47,463 nt of DNA from Pirellulales bacterium (GTDB lineage: Bacteria > Planctomycetota > Planctomycetia > Pirellulales > JAICIG01). The translations under genes were made by a program, and so were the position numbers. The stretch's first letter is position 1; each line of letters opens with the position of its first letter. The stretch lies in assembly GCA_035533075.1 (NCBI GenBank), contig DATLUO010000114.1, positions 1 through 47,463 on the forward strand. The letters are read 5' to 3'. This document shows, in pieces, positions 24,004 to 31,800 of the stretch. Under the pieces are notes generated by a model. The model searched no databases, had not been told where the DNA came from, and saw only the letters and a list, made by a program, of their open reading frames with translations.

Positions 24004-24419
24004 CGGATCGTTGGCGTCCCTCTACCGTGGGCGCAAGCCTGGCTGGTAATCAGCAAGTACCCGTCGCGCACGACGTAGGTCAGGTCGAGTTGGCCCAACA
24101 TCAGCCGCAGCAGCGACCGCAGGGTGATGTCTCCCAGGCGGACCGTGATGGGCGTGTCGCTGCCGGCACCGGCGTCGCCGAGGGCCTTGTGGTCGAGTTG
24201 GATCTCGATCTTGTGCTTTTGCCTGAGCACATCGACCACACCGCCGAGCGGCTTCTCCGCGAAGTCGACGGTGGTGGCCTGGCCGAGCGCCGCGAGGATC
24301 TTGGCTTCGCCCTCGGTAGGCAGCGGCCTGGGGTCGGTCGGTTCGGCCGCGCCGAGGGCCGTCACGAACCAAACGTGGATAGACAGACACAACCAAACGG
24401 GGATTGCGACGCGCAGCAT
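23991..24419 (-). CDS. short secretin/STN-domain-like exported protein, C-terminus altered by repeat
   Basis: 142 residues. The signal peptide is VAIPVWLCLSIHVWFVTALGA. The mature part is one STN/secretin-N-like domain: VDFAEKPLGGVVDVLRQ, then the GSDTPITVRLGDITLRSLLR strand and helix, and LDLTYVVRDGYLLITS. I recall many planctomycete proteins with this domain that continue beyond the LLIT strand. Here the last 16 or so residues (QACAHGRGTPTIRAAA) are encoded by sequence at the family B repeat boundary, so the natural C-terminus seems to be lost. The ATG at 24419 fits the signal peptide. The function is unknown. Periplasmic location is inferred. Confidence 0.65.
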   Translation of the reverse strand: MLRVAIPVWLCLSIHVWFVTALGAAEPTDPRPLPTEGEAKILAALGQATTVDFAEKPLGGVVDVLRQKHKIEIQLDHKALGDAGAGSDTPITVRLGDITLRSLLRLMLGQLDLTYVVRDGYLLITSQACAHGRGTPTIRAAA

Positions 24420-24449
24420 AACCGCTCTCCTTCTGTTCGACCAACACAC

Positions 24450-25193
24450 GGAACGTGCCAGACATGGGCCCGCCCGGCGTTGCCTCGACGCCGAACGGCC
24501 ACGGCGCTTGCGACCTTACCACCGCGGGAGGCCAAAAGCAAGCAACTCGCAGCCCGCGTTGACAACCGAGCACCATCTCATCACCAAGGCCGCCGGCCTG
24601 CGGATGCCCGGCCGCGTGGTCGGCGGCGGCGGATTTTTTTCCGCTGAAAAAAGAGTCGATCGCGGCGACCGCCAGGGCGCGACGGAGCGTGCGCATCGCC
24701 TCGGCCTGCGCGTCAGGCGACACGTTTGTCGCGTCGACGCATGCGCGCGGCCGGGCCTTCGCCAACCGGATGCAAGACAAAAGCGACACGGGCGTGTCGC
24801 TTTTGTTTCGCGCGAGGGACTCATTTGGTCCCGGCCTTCGAGACGGCGCGCCCTGCAAAAGCGACGCGCGCGACGCTTTTGTCGCGCACCCGGGGCCGGT
24901 TGTGCGCGAGCGTCTCGACGCTCAAACCACGTGGCCCGTGGCTTGTCGGCGCCGCGCGGACGCGACACGCGTGTCGCTTCGCGCGCAGACCAAGACCGGA
25001 TGGGGCGAGTGAAACAGATTCCGCGCCCCATTCTAGTTCTTGCTGTTTTTCACGGCCGAAATCGACGATTTTGCGCGGGCCAGGCTGTACCTGCGGAAAC
25101 GGGCCGGCATTGACGAAGCGGCCGGCAACGCTTAGAGAGACATTCGCGACATCAACCGGCGGACTGTTTTGACCCATCATTCGGAGACCTGTC
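24450..25193. other. 744-bp region without a supported gene
   Basis: The open frames are Arg/Ala-rich and have no domain features. The region holds a perfect palindrome (24778-24807), a related weaker one at 24856-24881 built on CAAAAGCG/CGCTTTTG, and GC-rich alternating CGCG stretches. The promoter of the cyclophilin lipoprotein gene should lie near the right end. Confidence 0.5.
24778..24807. repeat. perfect 14-bp-arm palindrome
   Basis: ACAAAAGCGACACG, then GG, then CGTGTCGCTTTTGT. A weaker relative lies at 24856-24881. Both strands would form a stem with a T-rich foot, so it could work as a terminator in either direction, but no gene ends nearby. Confidence 0.7.
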
Positions 25194-25904
25194 ATGTATT
25201 GCAACGATTCCTGCCTGGCTGTTTTTATGATCGCCGCCATCATGATGGTGACGAGTTGCGCCGGGGGCGGGGAAAAGAAAGCAGAACGGTCGGCCGCCGG
25301 CCAGGAATCTGCCGTCGATCGAAACCCCGCGCTGCGCGATCCCTCGCTCGCCACCGACCGGGCCCCCGACCGGTTCCGGGCGAGATTCTCGACGACCCAG
25401 GGAGACTTCGTCATCGAGGTGACCCGCGATTGGGCGCCCCAGGGGGCCGATCGCTTCTACAATCTGGTCAAGATCGGCTACTTCGACGACGCGGCGTTCT
25501 TCCGCAACATCGAGAACTTCATGGTGCAGTTTGGGATCAACGGCGATCCGGCGGTCAACAAAAAGTGGAAGAAATCCAACATCAAAGACGACCCCGTCAA
25601 AGAGTCGAACCAGCGGGGCTACGTCACCTTCGCGCAGGGCTCGGCTTTGAACTCGCGCTCGACCCAGGTGTTCATCAACTTTCGCGACAACGGCCGGCTC
25701 GACGGCATGCGCTTCGCCCCCTTCGGCCGCGTCGTCGAAGGCATGGACGTCGTCGAGTCGCTGTATAAAGGGTACGGCGAAGGCGCTCCGAACGGCCGCG
25801 GCCCCGAACAGGGCCGCATTCAGGAAGAGGGAAACGCCTACCTGAAGCAGGATTTTCCCAGACTCGATTACATCAACAGCGCCAAGATCGTGAACGATCA
25901 GTGA
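25194..25904 (+). CDS. cyclophilin-type peptidyl-prolyl isomerase, lipoprotein
   Basis: 236 residues. The N-terminus is a lipoprotein signal (MIAAIMMVTSC) with Cys22 as the lipidated residue after V-T-S. A linker follows, then a cyclophilin domain (about 60-225) with FSTTQGDFVIEVTRDWAPQG, FYNLVKIGYFDDAAFFRNIE, FMVQFGINGDP and STQVFINFRDN, ending in GRVVEGMDVVESLY. Cyclophilins isomerise Xaa-Pro bonds. The canonical active-site Arg of the FHR motif is present in FFRNIE. It probably acts on exported proteins at the membrane. The ATG at 25194 gives the signal, and a closer ATG at 25230 is possible. Confidence 0.87.
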   Translation: MYCNDSCLAVFMIAAIMMVTSCAGGGEKKAERSAAGQESAVDRNPALRDPSLATDRAPDRFRARFSTTQGDFVIEVTRDWAPQGADRFYNLVKIGYFDDAAFFRNIENFMVQFGINGDPAVNKKWKKSNIKDDPVKESNQRGYVTFAQGSALNSRSTQVFINFRDNGRLDGMRFAPFGRVVEGMDVVESLYKGYGEGAPNGRGPEQGRIQEEGNAYLKQDFPRLDYINSAKIVNDQ

Positions 25905-25923
25905 CGAGCTAGGTCTGTCGCTG

Positions 25924-26047
25924 GTCGATTGATGGATGGATCGCCGGGCGGTGGCTGGGGCAGAGCTTGGCCGGATCCGGCCCGGTTTAAGGACACGCGC
26001 TGCGGCCAAGCGATGCCCCGGCCACCGCCTGCCGTCCATCAATCGAC
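25924..26047. repeat. family A element with its own outer arms
   Basis: The core GGTGGCTGGGGCAGAGCTTG and GCGGCCAAGCGATGCCCCGG is bounded by GTCGATTGATGGA and TCCATCAATCGAC instead of the usual CTTCACGCGG ends. It lies between two convergent genes. Confidence 0.7.
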
Positions 26048-26071
26048 CCATAATCGAGCACTGGCGACGTT

Positions 26072-26626
26072 TCAAAGCGGCCAGATAATGCTCCCCTCGT
26101 AGTCGTATAGCGGCAGCGCCAGCCGCTCAAATTCGGCCAGGAGATGGCTCAGCACTGAATCGGCGTCGGCGGGGTGAATGGCGACGCCCAGAAAGCGATC
26201 GTGCGGAACGTGGCCTTGCACATAAACCTCGTCCTGGCATAGTTCCGGCCAGGCATCGCCCATCTGTTCGGGCATCAGCACCGGAAACCGCGGATCGACG
26301 AACACGGCGAACCGGCCCGGGTCGCTGATCGTGTAAAGCCACGACTGCGGGCCGAAACGGTGCAGAAAAACAAAGTCCTCGTAAGCCGGCTCGCAATTCA
26401 GCACGGTCAAGTTCAAGTCGGAAACGACGGAGCCGTCGTCCGAGCGTGCCGGGGCCAGCAGGCCGGTCCGCAGTATCGCCGCCAGCCGATCGGTCCGCGG
26501 CGGGGTCTGTTTGCGCGGATAGCGCGTGGCCACGTGGAACAGATCGCCCTCCTGCCAGAGCTTACGGAGCTTCGCACGTGCGCATGGCTCGCCCGGCGCG
26601 TTGGTCCTTGGAGTGGATTGTGGCAT
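26072..26626 (-). CDS. hypothetical protein with ADP-ribosyltransferase-like features
   Basis: 184 residues and not a family I can name. The order of features resembles small ART-fold proteins (DarT, Tpt1/KptA): LFHVATRYPR (possible nicotinamide-site His), DRLAAILRTGLLAPA (the usual helix and GL turn), a core FVFLHRF...FAVFVDPRF, and late DEVYVQGHVPHDRFLGVAI with a candidate catalytic Glu. This is inference from pattern only. The ATG at 26626 is chosen because the longer frame to 26779 is made of family D repeat. No antitoxin-like macrodomain gene is adjacent. Alternatives are an RNA 2'-phosphotransferase-like or non-enzymatic protein. Confidence 0.6.
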   Translation of the reverse strand: MPQSTPRTNAPGEPCARAKLRKLWQEGDLFHVATRYPRKQTPPRTDRLAAILRTGLLAPARSDDGSVVSDLNLTVLNCEPAYEDFVFLHRFGPQSWLYTISDPGRFAVFVDPRFPVLMPEQMGDAWPELCQDEVYVQGHVPHDRFLGVAIHPADADSVLSHLLAEFERLALPLYDYEGSIIWPL

Positions 26627-26719
26627 TTCGGATGTCCCGGCAAAAGCCTCATGATCGCGGCGGGGGTCTTGCTTGACGACGGGAGTCTTGCTCGTCGTCC
26701 AGACGCCCCGTATTCTAGC

Positions 26720-26855
26720 AGTGAGTTGGTCACGAGGTGTAGGGTGGGACCAGCGAGCTTGCGAGCGCCGGCCCACCACGATTGCCGAAAATGGCGGGCC
26801 GGCGCTCGCAAGCTCGCTGGTCCCACCCTACGGCTATTGCTACGACCAACTCACT
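26720..26855. repeat. paired family D units with outer inverted repeat
   Basis: Two D units face each other (26739-26778 and 26788-26831). They are flanked by AGTGAGTTGGTC and GACCAACTCACT, which pair with each other. The whole folds into a three-part hairpin, between the ART-like gene and the protease gene end. Confidence 0.75.
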
Positions 26856-26874
26856 ATTAAGACACTACCCCAGC

Positions 26875-27933
26875 CTACGCCGCCGCCGACGGCGCAACGC
26901 TGCGACGCATACGAATCAAAAGCGCGAATGCGCCCACCACCGCCAGCAGCGTCTTGGCCTGATCGGCGCGGGTACGCCCCAGCCAGGTCTGCCAGTCGGA
27001 AGCCGGAGCACGGGTGTCCGAACCGGCGCCGTGTTGTGCCGAGGCATCCCCGGTAGTCGGGCCGGTTCGAGGACGGTTCGCCAGCATGGTTCCAGCAGCT
27101 TGCCGGTCGTTCGCACTCAACGTGGCCGAAGCGGTCGATTGAATCGAAATCAGCGCACCGGCCACCGGCGGAGACGCCGCGATCTGCGGAGACGCGGTGA
27201 CCGTCGGTTCGGCGTCAGACGGTCGGCTGCCGGGAACGACGGAACTCAAGAACCGCCGCACGCGGCCGCAGTAGCTTCCGGTGGTATAGCCGTTTCCCTC
27301 GCCCCACAGGACGCCGGCCAGCTCGCCCCGCCCGTTGAAAATGGGTCCGCCCGAATCGCCTTGCCGCGCAATCACTTTTAACTCGACCATTTCGCGCGGC
27401 AACCGCGTGTTTGGGGCCAGATAGTTGGTGCAAGGGCCGCTGGCCAGCCGGTAAGGACCTTTGCCGTAGCCGGCGATCGACAGCCGCTCGCCGGGCCGCG
27501 GCGCCTCCGTCGCCAGCCGCACCGGCCCGGCATTGGGCCGCCAGATCACCAACGCGGCCAGGTCCCAATCGTGATCGGCCCGCACCACCTGCGCCAACGA
27601 TCGAAAGCCGTCGGCGAACAACACCGTCGGCGGACTCGCCGACTCGCTGACTACGTGCCAGTTCGTGACCACCAACCCGTGCTCGCCGTTGACATCGACC
27701 AGCGTGCCGGAACCATAGGACGTGCTCCCTTTTTCGGGCACGATAATGCGCACGACCGCCGGATGCGGGTGAGTGTTTTCGGTCGGAAGATCGAGGTCGG
27801 GGTCGGCCGACATGGCGAAAGAGCGCGTGGCGCGCGGCGGCAAAGCGCCCACGTCGCGAAAGGTATCTGCCTTCAGCGACAGGGCCCACAGGCCCACGAA
27901 CAAGCCAAGACAAATCAGACCGGGCCGTTTCAC
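26875..27933 (-). CDS. secreted trypsin-like serine protease with C-terminal membrane anchor
   Basis: 352 residues. The signal peptide is LICLGLFVGLWALSLKA. The chymotrypsin-fold domain (about 55-235) has the full catalytic triad: His93 (VVTNWHVV), Asp124 (HDWDLAAL) and Ser194 (RQGDSGGPIF). A 90-residue Ala/Thr/Pro-rich linker follows, then a C-terminal helix (AKTLLAVVGAFALLIRMRR) with basic residues that should anchor it in the membrane. No PDZ domain is present, unlike HtrA/DegP. It starts with GTG at 27933 behind a strong GGAGG. A 37-codon ORF ends 12 bases upstream. Confidence 0.87.
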   Translation of the reverse strand: MKRPGLICLGLFVGLWALSLKADTFRDVGALPPRATRSFAMSADPDLDLPTENTHPHPAVVRIIVPEKGSTSYGSGTLVDVNGEHGLVVTNWHVVSESASPPTVLFADGFRSLAQVVRADHDWDLAALVIWRPNAGPVRLATEAPRPGERLSIAGYGKGPYRLASGPCTNYLAPNTRLPREMVELKVIARQGDSGGPIFNGRGELAGVLWGEGNGYTTGSYCGRVRRFLSSVVPGSRPSDAEPTVTASPQIAASPPVAGALISIQSTASATLSANDRQAAGTMLANRPRTGPTTGDASAQHGAGSDTRAPASDWQTWLGRTRADQAKTLLAVVGAFALLIRMRRSVAPSAAA

Positions 27934-27944
27934 CGCGCCCTCCT

Positions 27945-28058
27945 TTACTTGGCGGGCTTCGGGCGGCGGCTTTCGTTCTTGATGATCTGCCGCAGAAGCT
28001 CTTGTCGCAAGCGTTCGAGCTCCGCCTGGCGGTCGCTGGTAGAATTTGTCGCTGACAT
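27945..28058 (-). CDS. possible 37-residue basic helical protein
   Basis: ATG 28058 to TAA 27945. The translation is MSATNSTSDRQAELERLRQE, then LLRQIIKNESRRPKPAK: an amphipathic, charged helix with a Lys/Arg/Pro tail. It ends 12 bases before the protease GTG, and the protease ribosome binding site lies right behind its stop. There is no strong ribosome binding site of its own. The coding-like composition and the operon position support it. I know no homologue. Confidence 0.45.
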   Translation of the reverse strand: MSATNSTSDRQAELERLRQELLRQIIKNESRRPKPAK

Positions 28059-28232
28059 GGCTTTACGCGGCGATCGGTCGGCCGCCTTCAGGAACTGCTT
28101 GTCAATGCGGAAAGTCCGTTCCGCCGAAATACCGATCCTTGAGAACGACGGGCGTCAAACATCCCTTTCGGCCGCTCGGCCACGATATCTGCAACGCGTG
28201 ACGCTCCACACGCAAAGTTTGCCCAGCTTGAA

Positions 28233-28475
28233 CTATTTCACCAGCGGCCGGAGCATCGACATGAAGTCGTTTTTGGCTTGAATGGCGGGCGGGTTCAGCC
28301 GCACCTTGGGCGGCCCCGACTGCGCCTTGTTGCCGGGCGACACCATCGCGATCGTCAGCTCGCCATCGGTAGAATAGCGGTCGCCGCCGCCGTTGCGGCC
28401 ATCGAGCGTGGCGCCGACGCCGGTCACCTGAAACACTTCGGTCAACTGTCCGGCCTTGCCGAGCGTGTCGATCAC
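28233..28475 (-). pseudogene. C-terminal remnant of an unidentified protein
   Basis: The frame ends with DGRNGGGDRYSTDGELTIAM, then VSPGNKAQSGPPKVRLNPPA and QAKNDFMSMLRPLVK, which looks like genuine protein sequence. There is no proper start. The upstream bases on this strand coincide with the antisense of a tcmP-like fragment at 28464-28742. It is therefore probably the 3' end of a gene cut by a rearrangement. No family recognised. Confidence 0.45.
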
Positions 28476-28742
28476 ATCAAGGCGGAGATCGTCGCCGATT
28501 ATTTCTTCGTCTGGGCGAAGGTGATCGTCGCATCGCAGAAGCGTTACCGGAAGGAAGATCGCATCGCCTACATCGATCTCTTCGCCGGACCTGGGCGGTA
28601 CAAGTCTGGCGCGTTATCGACGCCGCTGTTAATTCTCGAGCGAGCATTAGGCGATGCCGACCTTTGCAAGCGGCTGGTTGCTGTCTTCAACGACAAGGAT
28701 GAACAGTACCCGTTCACGGATTTTAACTGGTGTCCTAGCTAG
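28464..28742 (+). pseudogene. tcmP (three-Cys-motif partner) fragment
   Basis: The frame reads DHIKAEIVADYFFVWAKVIV, then EDRIAYIDLFAGPGRYKSGA and LSTPLLILERALGDA. This matches the conserved N-terminal part of three-Cys-motif partner proteins (KxxIVxxYFxxWAxVI and RIxYIDxFAGPGRY). Intact TcmP proteins continue for a further 200-300 residues. Here the frame ends at 28742 after FNDKDEQYPFTDFNW. It has no start codon of its own and abuts another gene remnant on the other strand. It is a broken copy of a gene usually found with a partner phage/defence-associated gene, absent here. Confidence 0.6.
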
Positions 28743-28835
28743 CCAAGAATCTGTCGTTCGGGTCATTGGGATGGTAAACCCCGTCTTCATCTGCCAAGGA
28801 AGGCGTACGGGCTCTGCTTGTCAGAACCCATTGGC

Positions 28836-31800
28836 TCAGGCCTCGGCATCCATCAGCGACCGCGGCAGGCCGTGGCCGGGCACGTTGGCGTACAGCAGCC
28901 AATAGGCCACCGGAATCACGAACAACGTGAACAGCGTCGAGGCGAACAGGCCGAAGATCAACGACCAGGCCAGGCCCGAAAAGATCGGGTCGATGATGAT
29001 CGGCACGGCGCCCAGCATCGCCGCGCTGGCGGTCAACAGAATCGGCCGCAAACGCACGACGCGGCTTTCCATGATCGCGTCGAACAGCGAGCGGCCGCGG
29101 GCCAGCGAAAGGTGAATGAAATCGACCAGGATGATCGAGTCGCGCGTGACGATGCCCGACAGAGCGATCATGCCGATCATGCCCGTGGCCGTGAAATAGA
29201 CCGGGTCGAGGTAACCGCCCACGTGCTGCGCCTGCAAGGCATTCAACAGCCAGAAACCGGGCATCACGCCCAAGATCGTCAGCGGGATCGCTAGCATGAC
29301 CACCATGGGGATGGTGAACGAGCCGGTCTGGGCCACGAGCAGAATGTAGATGCCGATCATCGCGGCGCCGAAGGCCAGGCCCAGGTCGCGGAACACGTCG
29401 AGCGTGATTTTCCATTCGCCCTCCCCGGCGAAGTCGACCCGGATGCCGGCCGGCAGCGACCATAACAGCCCGCTGCCGTTGGAGAAGAACGTCCGCTCTT
29501 CGACCGGCCGGGGCGCTTGGCTCGTGAAAGGCGTGTTGCTAGAACCAGTGCCGGAGACGGAGAGAGGGAGAGAGGGAGGGAGCGAGCGATGCCGAATCTC
29601 TCCGTCTCCCCGTCTCCCACTCTCTCCGTCTCGCTGCGCCCCAGCCACCGATGCTTTCGGCAGCGTACCGCGGCGGTCGGCCAGCACGTCCACCACTACG
29701 TCGGCGGGCGGGCGGCCCGCCGTTTCGGCGAACACATAGGCCACACGCTGCAGGTTCTTATGGTAAATCATCTGGTCGACGCGGGCCGTCGCCCACCGCC
29801 CCAACTCGGCCAGCGGAACGAGCTGGCCGCCGTCGCCCTTGACTTGCAGCCGCGTCAGGTCGGCCGCACTGGTCCGCCGGACAATGGGCAGCAGCAGCTC
29901 GATGCGCAACGGGTTGCGTTCCGTGTCGTTGCGAATCACACCCACGGTGCTTCCCGCCAATACCGCGCGCAGCGTTTGGGCGATTTGCTCGGTGCTGACG
30001 CCGTTCAGCGCGGCCTTTTCTTTGTCGGTGACGAAGGTCAGCCTGCGCTGGGCCGCCTCGCGGATGTCGTCCACGTCCACCACGTTCGGCTCCTGGCTGA
30101 GGCGTGCCCGGACCGTGTCGGCGGCCAAGAGAAGGTCGTCATAGCGATGATCGGGCTGACCGTAAACCTCGGCCACCACGCTGGCCATCACCGGCGGACC
30201 GGGCGGCGTTTCCACCAGTTTCAGGCGCGCCTCGTGCCGGTCGGCGACGGTCTGCAGCTCGTTTCGCATCCGCAGGCCGATTGCATGGCTTTGCAGGCCG
30301 CGGTTTTTCTTGCCGGCCAGATTGATGCGCAGCTCGGCCACGTTGTCGCCGCGCCGCAAATAGTAGTGCCGCACCAGCCCGTTGAAATCCATGGGCGAGG
30401 CCACGCCGACGTAGCTCGTGAAGTCGGCCACTTCGGGCACGCTCCGCAGATACTCTTCGAAATCGCGGACGGCCGCGTCGGACCGTTCCAGCGTCGTGCC
30501 TTCGTCGAAGTCGAGCACCAGCAGTAGCTCGTTCTTGTTGTCGAACGGCAGCATCTTGAGCGGCACGCTGCGCGTGGCGGCCAGCCCCATCGCGCCCACC
30601 GTCAGCCCGGCGATGACCAACAGAAACGTCCAGGCCACCCGCCGCGAGTGCAACAGCGGCGCCATCAAGGGATAGAAGATTTTGTAGAGCCGCGATTGCT
30701 TGACGGCCTGCAGGTCGTGCGCGTCGTGCTCGCCGTGCCCCGGCGTGCCGCCGCCTTCATACTTGTGCCGCAGCGCATGGTAGGCCAGCCAGGGCGTGAT
30801 CGTGAACGCGACGAGCATCGACATGAGCATCGTCACGGGCACGTTGAGCGCCATCGGACGCATATAAGGCCCCATCATGCCGGTGATGAAAAACATCGGC
30901 AGAAAGCTGACGATCACCGCCAGCGTGGCCGTGATCAGCGGCGGCCGGATTTCGGCCACGGCTTCCAGCACGATGCGGCGAGTGGCCTTCTTGCGCAGGG
31001 CGAAGTGCCGGGCGATGTTCTCCACGTCGACGATCGGATCGTCCACCAACAGCCCCAGCGACAGGATGAGTGCGAACAGCGTCACGCGGTTGATCGTGAA
31101 ACCGAACAGCAGATTCACCGCCAGCGTCAGCCCGAACACGACCGGTACGGCCACGGCCACGATCAGCGCCTCGCGCCACCCCAGGCCCAAGCTCAACAGC
31201 GCCACCACGATCACGACGGCGACGGCCAGCCCCTCGACCAGCTCGTTCACCTTGTCGTCGGCGGTGAGGCCGTAATTCCTGGTGATGACGAGCTGCATAT
31301 CGTCGGGCACGATCGTGCGGCGCAGGGTTTCGGCCTCGTCGAGCACGGCTTCAGCGACCCACACGGCGTTGGAGCCTTTTTTCTTGGCGATGGCAATGGT
31401 GACGGCCGGCATCGCCTGGCCGCCGGATCCTGCAGTTGGTTCGACCGTTGTGTGGCCAGGCTCTGCCCCAGCCACCAGCGTCGAGGGAAAGTCTTCCTCC
31501 CGCGTGAATCCGCGGGCCGGCCCCCAACCGTGCCGCACGTAGCTGGCGACTTCTTCCGGTCCGTCGTCGACTTGGGCGATGTCCTTCAAGAAGACCGGCT
31601 CCTGGTTGAACACGCCCACGACGAGATCGCCCAATTGCGCGGCGTCGCTGAAACGCTGGCCGGCGGCGACGTCGATCACGCGATCGCCGGCGCGGAAATC
31701 GCCCGCCGTGAGGTGGACGTTGGCGGCGGAAATCGACCGCTGAACGTCGAGCGGCGAGATGCCGTGCCCGGCCAGATCGTCGGGATCGAGCAGCACGCGA

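Noticed and set aside
24022-24858. 278-codon minus frame across the secretin-like gene
   Set aside because: Out of frame with the STN domain; only its middle part around 24580-24700 looks slightly protein-like, not enough to call a gene.
25152-26075. 307-codon minus frame
   Set aside because: Antisense to the cyclophilin lipoprotein gene and running into a family A repeat.
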